Of a stretch of 13,326 bases of DNA, positions 7,033 through 13,326 are shown one piece after another. The stretch's first letter is position 1. Each line of letters starts with the position of its first letter. The notes beneath the pieces are model-generated. The model was not told the origin of the DNA. It worked only from the letters and a program-made list of their open reading frames with translations, and ran no database searches. This stretch comes from Gammaproteobacteria bacterium. Lineage in GTDB: Bacteria > Pseudomonadota > Gammaproteobacteria > Acidiferrobacterales > SZUA-150. The position numbers and the translations under genes were made by a program. The stretch lies in contig JAOUNW010000054.1 of assembly GCA_029880755.1 (NCBI GenBank), forward strand, positions 1 to 13,326, written 5' to 3'.

Positions 7033-7798
7033 ATGTCTCAAATTCTGCAATCACCGGCGCATGATCAGACGGCCGTTCCCAGGACCGGGGTGTCTTATCT
7101 ATTACACAACTCCTGCACAACGCAGCAAGGGGTTCACTGCACAGAATATGATCTATACGCAAACCTAAATTTCGCCGAAAGGCTGCAGCACGATAGTCCC
7201 ACCAACTGTAGGCGCCTGCTTCCTGGTCGAAATTTCGATACACATCGACCAGGCTCTGTTTCAACAGGGCACGAAACGCCCGGCGTTCTTTATCGCTTAC
7301 CAAAACCGACCCCTCCCAGCCCTCGGGGTCGTAGACATCCCGGTCTTCCGGGGCAATATTAAAATCACCCAGAACTACCAGACGAGGAAAGTCCTGCAGC
7401 TCCCTCGAGATCAATTGAGTTAGCGCCTCGAGCCATTGCAGTTTGTACTCATATTTCTCGGAACCCACCTCAGAACCATTGGGTACATACACATTTATCA
7501 GACGAATACCGGCAACAGAGGCTATGACAATGCGCTTTTGTAACGGATCGATACTCTCGGGGGTACTGTTAACTTCTGTAAGGGGGTGACGGCTAACGAT
7601 TGCGACACCATTGTAGGTTTTCTGACCGGAGTAGGTTACGTTGTAGCCGGCTTCTGTAAAAACAGGTTCCGGAAAATCCTTGTCCTCTACCTTGGTTTCC
7701 TGGAGACACAGGACGTCGTGGTTACCGTCCTTCAACCATTTGAGGATATGAGGCAACCGAACCCGAATTGAGTTCACATTCCAGGTGGCAATTTTCAT
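7031..7798 (-). CDS. xthA: Exodeoxyribonuclease III
   Basis: This 255-residue protein belongs to the ExoIII/AP-endonuclease family (E. coli Xth has 268). It cleaves abasic sites and removes 3'-blocking groups left by oxidative damage. Active-site motifs run in order: ATWNVNS (N7), LQETK (E34), INVYVPNG (Y104), LGDFNIAP (D145, N147), SWWDYR (199-203), RIDHIL (D216) and SDHAPV (D245, H246). All catalytic residues are present. The ATG at 7798 lies 42 nt after the glutaredoxin gene on the same strand. No Shine-Dalgarno is evident before it. TATACT at 7830-7835 could be the -10 box of its own promoter, although the matching -35 is poor. It ends inside the shared terminator. Confidence 0.95.
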   Translation of the reverse strand: MKIATWNVNSIRVRLPHILKWLKDGNHDVLCLQETKVEDKDFPEPVFTEAGYNVTYSGQKTYNGVAIVSRHPLTEVNSTPESIDPLQKRIVIASVAGIRLINVYVPNGSEVGSEKYEYKLQWLEALTQLISRELQDFPRLVVLGDFNIAPEDRDVYDPEGWEGSVLVSDKERRAFRALLKQSLVDVYRNFDQEAGAYSWWDYRAAAFRRNLGLRIDHILCSEPLAALCRSCVIDKTPRSWERPSDHAPVIAEFET

Positions 7799-7829
7799 TA
7801 CTGGTTAGCAGAAGAAAACTGGCAAAAGA

Positions 7830-7858
7830 AGTATATTTTATTATTCGGTTCCGGATTG
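7830..7858 (-). promoter_or_regulatory. Possible internal promoter before xthA
   Basis: On the minus strand, TATACT (7830-7835) matches the -10 consensus at 5/6. The base positions 17 nt upstream (CAATCC, 7853-7858) are a poor -35. Transcription would begin near 7823, giving xthA a leader of about 25 nt. The 42-nt gap before xthA, longer than the other gaps in the cluster, is the other support. This is weak evidence. Confidence 0.25.
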
Positions 7859-8371
7859 TGCAGCCTCATCACCCGATTCCTGAGAACCCTGAGTATCTTC
7901 CGCTTTTTTGATATATCCGACACGCGCCAGTTCATCCTCCAGCGAGACACGGGAGTATCCCCTTATTACTTTATCTGCGATCGTAATAACGGGAACACTG
8001 AACTCACCGGAGACGCGGGTCAGTTCTTCTGCGTAGTCGTGATTTCCCTCAACATTTTTCTCTTTGAATGGAATTCTGTTCTTATTGAAATAATCCCGCG
8101 CCAAACCACAACTGGCGCATTTGTTGGAACTGTATAACGTAACTGGAAATTTGTAGTTTCTGACTGTTGCCTCGAGGCCGCCGGCAGTCTCATCACTGGA
8201 TGTGCGGATGTTTTTTTCCTCAACCTGGCTAGCCTCATCCTCCGGTGGCGGTTGGCGCTGGTAAGTAACATTACCAAACTCATCCACCCACTTATAAAGA
8301 CGATCTGCGTAGGCTGGAACCACGAAAAAAATGATAGACAACAAAAGAACTCTCTTTAATAGGATCATCAT
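7841..8371 (-). CDS. Periplasmic DUF4124-glutaredoxin fusion protein
   Basis: This 176-residue protein has three parts. First is a signal peptide (MMILLKRVLLLSIIFFVVPA, then YA) with likely cleavage after residue 22. Next is a DUF4124 segment, RLYKWVDEFGNVTYQRQPP (24-42), a short exported domain of unknown role. Then comes a glutaredoxin/NrdH-like domain (about 72-153): FPVTLYSSNKCASCGLARDY carries the CxxC pair C85/C88, SVPVITI holds the cis-proline P127, and IRGYS is the glycine-containing turn. The last 20 residues are acidic and low in complexity. The signal peptide implies a thiol-disulfide role outside the cytoplasm, where glutathione-coupled glutaredoxins do not usually work; the partner is unknown. 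It starts 3 nt after the preceding SH3 gene. The two adjacent ATG codons make the start ambiguous by one residue. Confidence 0.88.
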   Translation of the reverse strand: MMILLKRVLLLSIIFFVVPAYADRLYKWVDEFGNVTYQRQPPPEDEASQVEEKNIRTSSDETAGGLEATVRNYKFPVTLYSSNKCASCGLARDYFNKNRIPFKEKNVEGNHDYAEELTRVSGEFSVPVITIADKVIRGYSRVSLEDELARVGYIKKAEDTQGSQESGDEAAQSGTE

Positions 8372-8374
8372 GAT

Positions 8375-8977
8375 TTACATCCCACTGATTCTGATATGCA
8401 TGCCGCCCAATTTTCTCCGGTTCTGCTCTTTAATCCAGACAGCACCGGCAATGAACCCAGTAATAAGCATAGCAAAAGATATGCCTGCCCACAGAAAACT
8501 GAACTGAAACCTGGCGCTCTGTCCGGGTTCCTCCGGGGACGGCGGCGCGGACTCAGCTTCTGCAACGGGCGCTACCGGCACCTGTTTAGCCTCGGATAAG
8601 GCTGCCGACAGCTTTTGTTTCTCCCCATTAAGCTCTTCCTGCAATGCCACCAGTTTTTGATTCGATTCCGCCAACTCCGATTTGATTTTGAGCAACGCGC
8701 CCTGGCTCTGTTTTAAAAGCAGCTGAGCCGGCTTCTCCTCCATTACATAATTACCGTCAATCCAGCCCTCGGTGCCATCACCCATACGAACGCGCAAGTC
8801 ATTGCCGCTTCGCTCCAAAATCTCCAGAGAGGTGCCCGTAGTAACGTCCTTGATCAGCGGCTCCTGACCTCCGACGCCGCTATAAAGACCTACGCTTATC
8901 TGATCTATTACGTAAACGGTCTCCGCCGCCACAGCAACCGGCGCCAAGATTAACAACATTACGACCAGCTTTTTCAT
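8375..8977 (-). CDS. SH3-domain, coiled-coil, single-pass membrane protein (YgiM/TIGR04211-like)
   Basis: This 200-residue protein shows the order typical of the YgiM-like family: signal peptide (1-19, MKKLVVMLLILAPVAVAA), bacterial SH3 domain (about 21-80, ending GDGTEGWIDGNYVM), coiled coil rich in Leu/Lys/Glu (about 87-131), a Pro/Ala/Glu linker (132-155), a C-terminal membrane helix (about 160-182, FLWAGISFAMLITGFIAGAV) and a basic tail. It would face the periplasm and be anchored at its C-terminus. I chose the second ATG (8977) because AGGGAG (8985-8990) is 7 nt from it but only 1 nt from the ATG at 8983. The Shine-Dalgarno overlaps the prlC stop codon, suggesting coupled translation. 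Its biological role is not established; a cell-envelope role is inferred. Confidence 0.9.
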   Translation of the reverse strand: MKKLVVMLLILAPVAVAAETVYVIDQISVGLYSGVGGQEPLIKDVTTGTSLEILERSGNDLRVRMGDGTEGWIDGNYVMEEKPAQLLLKQSQGALLKIKSELAESNQKLVALQEELNGEKQKLSAALSEAKQVPVAPVAEAESAPPSPEEPGQSARFQFSFLWAGISFAMLITGFIAGAVWIKEQNRRKLGGMHIRISGM

Positions 8978-8989
8978 AAACATTCTCCC

Positions 8990-11041
8990 TCAGGCGGCTA
9001 ACCCGGCATGGCGCAACAAAGCATCAATCTTCGGCTTGCGCCCACGAAACTCCACAAACAGGTCCATGGCGCCGCGAGTTCCTCCTTGCTCCAGAACCAT
9101 TTCCAAAAACCGCATCCCGGTTTCCCGGTCGAAAATACCATTTTTTTCAAATTTACTGAATGCGTCCGCTGAAAGCACTTCGGCCCACTTGTAACTGTAA
9201 TAGCCGGCCGCATAGCCGCCAGCAAAAATATGGGTGAAACTGTTCTGGAATCGATTAAATGCCGGCGGAATCAATACTGCCACAGTCTGGCGCACTTCAT
9301 CCAGGAATTGCTGCACGGTCTGTTGTCCAGGCCGGTACTGCTGATGGATCTTAATATCGAACAATGAAAACTCCAACTGCCGGACCATCTGCATGCCCGA
9401 TTGAAAATAACGGGCGGCCTGCATTTTCCTGTAAAGCTCATCAGGCAGCTTTTCACCGGTCTGGTAATGGCTCACAAATAAATCGAGTGACTCGCGCTGC
9501 CAACACCAGTTCTCCATAAACTGGCTGGGCAACTCTACTGCATCCCACTCAACACCGTTAATGCCAGAGACACTGACATAATCCACCTTGGTCAGCAAAT
9601 GATGCAGTCCATGACCAAATTCATGAAACAATGTTGTCACTTCCTGGTGTGTCAGAAGCGAAGGTATCTCATCAACGGGCTCGGAAAAGTTGCAGGTGAG
9701 GTAGGCAACTGGTGCTTGCACGCTGTTACTGAGCCTCTTGCGCGAAACGCACTCGTCCATCCATGCACCGCCTCGCTTATGTTCCCTGGCAAACAAATCC
9801 AGATAGAAACTGCCACGCAACTGCCCTGCAGCATCATGAATATTGAAAAACTGGACATCGCTATGCCATGCATCAACATTCTTCTGTTCTGTTATCCTTA
9901 TCCCGTAAAGCTTGTGTACCACCTCAAACATACCCTGCAATACCTTGGGTAAGGGAAAATAAGGCCTCAGATCTTCCTGGGACAGGTCATAATCCCGCTG
10001 ACGTAACTTCTCAGCGCAATACATCACATCCCACGCTTCAAGCGGTTCAAGACGCAGCGCCTCCCTGGCGAACTGCGTTAACTCAGCCAGCTCACGCTGC
10101 GCCGCCGGCTTCGCCCGTTGTGCCAAATCCTCGAGAAATACAATGACCTCATCCGGTGTATTTGCCATTTTTTTCTGCAAGGAAAGTTCAACATAATTTT
10201 GAAATCCCAATAACCGAGCCTTTTCTTGTTTTAATTTGAGTTCACGATCAATGATCGGACCATTATCCCACTGACCTGCATAGGGCCCCTGATCGCTGGC
10301 GCGGCAAACATACGCCTCGTACATATTTCGTCGAAGCTGACGATTGTCGGCATATGTCATAAAGGCAATGTAAGAGGGTCCATCCAGCGTAAAACGCCAG
10401 CCTTTAATATTTTTTCCTGAAGCGGCTTTTTTTGCCTGGGCTATTGCTGACGTTGGCAGTCCGGCCAGGTCGGCATCGCTGGTAACAATCAACTCCCATG
10501 CCTGGGTCGCATCCAGCACATTTTTTGCGAACTGATTACCCAGTTGCGATAGCTCCTGTTCGATTTCTCTATAACGTTGTTTGTCTTTATCATTCAGGTC
10601 GGCGCCACTTAAGCGAAAATCCCGAAGTGCATTGTTGATGACCTTCTGCTGGGCAACAGTCAACTTGCCAAACTCGCCGCTTTCAAAAATCTGCTTGAAA
10701 GCCTTGTACAAGTTCTCGTTTTGACCCAACTCTGTCGCGTATTCACTTAATTTCGGCAAACAGCGGTCATAGGCCTGGCGTAATGCCTCACTATCTTTCA
10801 CAGCATTAAGGTGCGAAACAGGAGACCACATACGGTGCAGACGCTCTTCCATGTCCTCCAGCGGCTGAACGAAGTTGTCCCAGGTAAAAGTTTCGGGCTG
10901 GTTTAACAGCTGTTCCAGTGTTTTACGGTTTTCTGTCAGAAGCTGATCCAGAGCCGGTTCCACATGCTCCGGGGTGATGGCGCTGAACTGGGGCAATCCA
11001 CTTAAGTTGAGCAAGGGGTTATCTTGTTTGTTTTGTGTCAT
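8990..11041 (-). CDS. prlC: Oligopeptidase A (M3 zinc metallopeptidase)
   Basis: PrlC/OpdA degrades cytoplasmic peptides, including cleaved signal peptides. From the ATG at 11041 the protein has 683 residues, close to the 680 of E. coli OpdA, and begins MTQNKQDNPLLNLSGLPQFS. The zinc motif TLFHEFGHGLHH gives H473, E474 and H477. The third ligand is most likely E503 in WDAVELPSQFMENW. Further M3 landmarks are FYLDLFAREHKRGGAWMDEC, VAYLTCNF and FTHIFAGGYAAGYYSYKWAE near the C-terminus. The frame is open to a GTG at 11089, but that adds 16 atypical residues that cross the divergent promoter region, so I reject it. The ribosome binding site before 11041 is poor. It heads a cluster with the SH3 protein and glutaredoxin genes. 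Confidence 0.96.
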   Translation of the reverse strand: MTQNKQDNPLLNLSGLPQFSAITPEHVEPALDQLLTENRKTLEQLLNQPETFTWDNFVQPLEDMEERLHRMWSPVSHLNAVKDSEALRQAYDRCLPKLSEYATELGQNENLYKAFKQIFESGEFGKLTVAQQKVINNALRDFRLSGADLNDKDKQRYREIEQELSQLGNQFAKNVLDATQAWELIVTSDADLAGLPTSAIAQAKKAASGKNIKGWRFTLDGPSYIAFMTYADNRQLRRNMYEAYVCRASDQGPYAGQWDNGPIIDRELKLKQEKARLLGFQNYVELSLQKKMANTPDEVIVFLEDLAQRAKPAAQRELAELTQFAREALRLEPLEAWDVMYCAEKLRQRDYDLSQEDLRPYFPLPKVLQGMFEVVHKLYGIRITEQKNVDAWHSDVQFFNIHDAAGQLRGSFYLDLFAREHKRGGAWMDECVSRKRLSNSVQAPVAYLTCNFSEPVDEIPSLLTHQEVTTLFHEFGHGLHHLLTKVDYVSVSGINGVEWDAVELPSQFMENWCWQRESLDLFVSHYQTGEKLPDELYRKMQAARYFQSGMQMVRQLEFSLFDIKIHQQYRPGQQTVQQFLDEVRQTVAVLIPPAFNRFQNSFTHIFAGGYAAGYYSYKWAEVLSADAFSKFEKNGIFDRETGMRFLEMVLEQGGTRGAMDLFVEFRGRKPKIDALLRHAGLAA

Positions 11042-11120
11042 GGTGTTTATTTCTATCTCAAAACATGGTTCACCTCTATAATTTACCACGTCTGGTCACC
11101 GGAAAATAAAAAGCAGATAA
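11042..11120. promoter_or_regulatory. Divergent promoter region between prlC and srkA
   Basis: This 79-nt gap must hold the promoters of two diverging units. On the plus strand a perfect TATAAT lies at 11077-11082, predicting an srkA transcript start near 11089 and a leader of about 30 nt. Its -35 region (about 11054-11059, TATCTC) is poor. On the minus strand the AT-rich stretch around 11076-11086 (TAAATTATAG) could act as a -10 for prlC, so the two promoters may overlap. No operator-like repeat is obvious. Confidence 0.45.
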
Positions 11121-12122
11121 ATGGAGCAGAATTCAAACTCATCCCATCCCTACGATGCGCTCACTCCTGAAGTTATTTTGGAGGCCGTAGAGACATTCGG
11201 CACGCGTTGCACCGGTGCTTTTCTGGCACTAAACAGCTATGAAAACAGGGTATACCGCGTTGACCGCGAGGATATGGCGCCTGTGGTCGCCAAATTCTAC
11301 CGACCCCAGCGCTGGTCAAATGAGCAGATCCTGGAAGAGCACAGCTTTAGCCAGGAGTTGACGGACCAGGAGATTCCGGTGATTGCACCCCTGGCACACG
11401 AAGGAGCAACTTTGCATACCTACAAAGAATTCCGGTTTTCTCTGTTTCCCTGGCAACCGGGACGGGCGCCGGAACTGACGGGCAGCCAGGACCGGGAAAT
11501 TATCGGGCGTTATCTTGGGCGCCTGCATAATGTGGGTGCGGCAACGCCCTTTCAGTATCGCCCCACCCTGGACCTGAATTCCTTTGGCCGCGAATCAGTT
11601 CAATATATTCTGGAAAACAATTTCTTGCCGGGTTATCTGGAGGAACCCTACAGCAGCCTGACCCAGCATCTACTTGACCATATCAGCCGGGACTTTGACG
11701 CCTTCGGCATGCAGGTACACATTCGTTTACATGGCGACTGCCACTTAAGCAATCTGCTTTGGACCGACACCGGCCCCCACATTGTGGATCTGGATGACTG
11801 CCGCATGGGTCCAGCGGTACAGGATTTATGGATGCTGCTGTCAGGTAACCGCGATGAAGCGGAGCCTCAACTAGAGGCACTACTGCAAGGCTACACACAA
11901 TTTGCCCGCTTCAATGCCAACGAGCTGCGATTGATCGAGCCGCTGCGGACGTTACGTATGCTTTACTACAGCGCCTGGCTGGCCCGGCGCTGGGGTGACC
12001 CGGCGTTCCCCAGAAACTTTCCCTGGTTCAATACCGAGCGCTATTGGGAAGAACAGATCCTGGCCCTACGGGAACAGTTGGCGTTACTGGACGAGCCGCC
12101 ATTGGCATGGATGGGCTACTGA
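11121..12122 (+). CDS. srkA: Stress response kinase A (YihE/RdoA family Ser/Thr kinase)
   Basis: This 333-residue protein resembles E. coli SrkA (328 residues) along its whole length. SrkA is a cytoplasmic Ser/Thr protein kinase with an aminoglycoside-phosphotransferase-like fold that protects cells from stress-induced death. Landmarks are LNSYENRVYRV (38-47), VVAKFYRPQRWS with nucleotide-binding K58, RYLGRLHNVG (130-139), the catalytic loop RLHGDCHLSNLLW with D206 and N211, the metal-binding segment IVDLDDCRMGPAVQDLWML with D223/D225, and IEPLRTLRMLYYSAWLARRW followed by DPAFPRNFPWF. There is no clear Shine-Dalgarno before the ATG at 11121. It is divergent from prlC and followed 73 nt later by gorA on the same strand. 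Confidence 0.95.
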   Translation: MEQNSNSSHPYDALTPEVILEAVETFGTRCTGAFLALNSYENRVYRVDREDMAPVVAKFYRPQRWSNEQILEEHSFSQELTDQEIPVIAPLAHEGATLHTYKEFRFSLFPWQPGRAPELTGSQDREIIGRYLGRLHNVGAATPFQYRPTLDLNSFGRESVQYILENNFLPGYLEEPYSSLTQHLLDHISRDFDAFGMQVHIRLHGDCHLSNLLWTDTGPHIVDLDDCRMGPAVQDLWMLLSGNRDEAEPQLEALLQGYTQFARFNANELRLIEPLRTLRMLYYSAWLARRWGDPAFPRNFPWFNTERYWEEQILALREQLALLDEPPLAWMGY

Positions 12123-12136
12123 GAGATTTTCTATCA

Positions 12137-12161
12137 GGTTTTCGGTGGTAAACTGAAAACC
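12137..12161. repeat. Inverted repeat between srkA and gorA
   Basis: GGTTTTC (12137-12143) and GAAAACC (12155-12161) form a perfect 7-bp inverted repeat with an 11-nt spacer. No T run follows, so it is not a standard intrinsic terminator. It could be a weak RNA hairpin or a regulator site ahead of gorA. It may also be chance. Confidence 0.35.
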
Positions 12162-12195
12162 ATACCAAAGCGACGAGCACTAACAAGGACAACCC

Positions 12196-13326
12196 ATGAG
12201 TCAACATTACGATTATCTTGTTATCGGGGGTGGCAGCGGCGGCATTGCCTCCGCCCGGCGCGCTGCCTCTTATGGGGCCAAAGTGGCCTTGTTTGAATCC
12301 ACTCATATTGGTGGCACTTGCGTGAATGTGGGCTGCGTCCCCAAAAAGGTCATGTGGAACGCTGCAAGCGTCGCCGAGGTCCTGCACGATGCCTCCTTCT
12401 ACGGCTTCGATGTGGATATTAAAGGGTTCCACTGGTCTAGAATCAAACAGGCAAGGGATGCCTACATTCAAAGATTGAATGGCATTTACCATAAGGGTCT
12501 GGCGACATCTGACGTCATCGAAATTCCCCACCACGCCAGCTTTGCAGACAGCCATACCATTGAGGCCAATGGCAAAACCTATACTGGTGATCATATATTG
12601 ATCGCTACAGGCAGCACGCCCGTGGTGCCTGATATTCCCGGCGCTGAGCTGGGCATCACCAGCGACGGCTTTTTTCAACTGGAACAACAGCCGAAACAGG
12701 TGTTGGTAGTGGGCGGTGGTTATATTGCCGTGGAATTTTCCGGGCTACTCAATGCTCTGGGTTCAGACGTGACCATGTTGTTACGCGGACAGAGTTTCCT
12801 GACTAATTTTGATGTCAGCCTGCGCGAGACGCTTATGGAGTCAATGCAGAACAATGGTGTCAATGTATTGACCTGCGTGGAAATGGACAAGCTTATTAAG
12901 GAGCCGGATGGCACCATCACCCTGCACAGCGCCATTGGCGAAAGTGTTTCGGGCTTTGATTGTGTCATCTGGGCCACCGGCCGCAAGCCTAATACCGAGG
13001 GCATGAACCTGGCCCATGCCGGCATCCGTCAGGATAAACGCGGTTACGTTGTCACCGATGAATATCAGAATACCAATATAAATAATGTCTACGCCGTGGG
13101 TGATGTCACCGGGCGCATGGCACTGACACCCGTTGCCATTGGCGCCGGCCGGCGTCTGGCGGATCGGCTGTTTAACCACCAGGCGGAAGCCAAACTGGAT
13201 TATGACACCATCCCCAGCGTCGTCTTCAGTCATCCCCCTATCGGCACCGTCGGGTTGTCAGAGGACGAAGCCCGGCAACAATACGGCGATAATATGGTGA
13301 AGGTATACCAGTCACGCTTTACGAAT
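12196..13326 (+). CDS. gorA: Glutathione-disulfide reductase, C-terminus cut by window edge
   Basis: This is a cytoplasmic flavoenzyme that regenerates glutathione using NADPH. The first 377 of about 450 residues are present. The FAD-binding motif is VIGGGSGGIASARRAA (9-24). The redox disulfide motif is GGTCVNVGCVPKK, with C42 and C47 matching E. coli GorA. Further motifs are ILIATGSTP (134-142), the NADPH-binding VVGGGYIAVEFSG (171-183), IWATGRKPN, YAVGDVTGRMALTPVAIGAGR and FSHPPIGTVGLSE. Of the two arginines that bind the NADPH 2'-phosphate in human and E. coli enzymes, the first is kept (R197) but the second position appears to be Thr (T203, in LRGQSFLTNFD). The catalytic C-terminal histidine lies beyond the window. 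AAGGA (12185-12189) lies 6 nt before the ATG. It probably shares srkA's direction and possibly its transcript. Confidence 0.95.
   Translation, partial: MSQHYDYLVIGGGSGGIASARRAASYGAKVALFESTHIGGTCVNVGCVPKKVMWNAASVAEVLHDASFYGFDVDIKGFHWSRIKQARDAYIQRLNGIYHKGLATSDVIEIPHHASFADSHTIEANGKTYTGDHILIATGSTPVVPDIPGAELGITSDGFFQLEQQPKQVLVVGGGYIAVEFSGLLNALGSDVTMLLRGQSFLTNFDVSLRETLMESMQNNGVNVLTCVEMDKLIKEPDGTITLHSAIGESVSGFDCVIWATGRKPNTEGMNLAHAGIRQDKRGYVVTDEYQNTNINNVYAVGDVTGRMALTPVAIGAGRRLADRLFNHQAEAKLDYDTIPSVVFSHPPIGTVGLSEDEARQQYGDNMVKVYQSRFTN

Noticed and set aside
11042..11089. GTG start extending prlC by 16 residues
   Set aside because: It crosses the divergent promoter region and adds residues not typical of oligopeptidase A.
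12028..12687. 219-codon minus-strand open frame opposite the end of srkA and the start of gorA
   Set aside because: It is a shadow of gorA, whose plus-strand translation has FAD, disulfide and NADPH motifs. The minus frame shows no recognisable domain.
12841..13233. 130-codon minus-strand open frame opposite gorA
   Set aside because: It is a shadow frame antisense to clear glutathione reductase coding sequence.

Overview
This window looks like chromosomal DNA of a non-enteric gammaproteobacterium. The evidence is an SrkA/YihE-type kinase, oligopeptidase A (PrlC), an SH3-domain/coiled-coil/transmembrane protein of the YgiM type, a DUF4124-glutaredoxin protein, a two-subunit glycine dehydrogenase and a tandem glycine riboswitch. 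I cannot name the species. I see no phage, transposon, CRISPR or RNA-gene signature; the content is housekeeping and stress or redox metabolism.

Positions 1-5513 (minus strand) hold a glycine cleavage operon. A sigma70-like promoter (5485-5513) is followed at once by a tandem glycine riboswitch (about 5292-5478) with a leader-linker P0 pairing. A terminator-like hairpin (5255-5295) follows, then lipA, gcvT, gcvH, gcvPA, tpx and gcvPB. gcvPB runs off the left edge. All gaps between genes are 25 nt or less. Two features are unusual. A lipoyl synthase leads the operon, so cofactor synthesis for the H-protein appears to be glycine-controlled. A thiol peroxidase gene sits between the two P-protein subunit genes.

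Positions 5514-6072 are a non-coding stretch with no convincing gene. It is followed by a plus-strand gene (6073-6984) for an exported protein resembling the DUF302 family. A strong bidirectional terminator (7002-7032) closes this gene and overlaps the stop codon of the convergent xthA.

Positions 7031-11041 (minus strand) hold a second gene cluster, in transcription order: prlC (oligopeptidase A), an SH3-domain membrane protein, a periplasmic DUF4124-glutaredoxin protein, and xthA (exonuclease III). The first three are separated by only 3-12 nt; xthA follows after 42 nt and may have its own promoter.

Positions 11042-13326 start with a 79-nt divergent promoter region. Then srkA (stress response kinase A) and gorA (glutathione reductase, cut by the right edge) read on the plus strand. 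Peroxide and thiol defence recurs across the window: tpx, the glutaredoxin, xthA, srkA and gorA.
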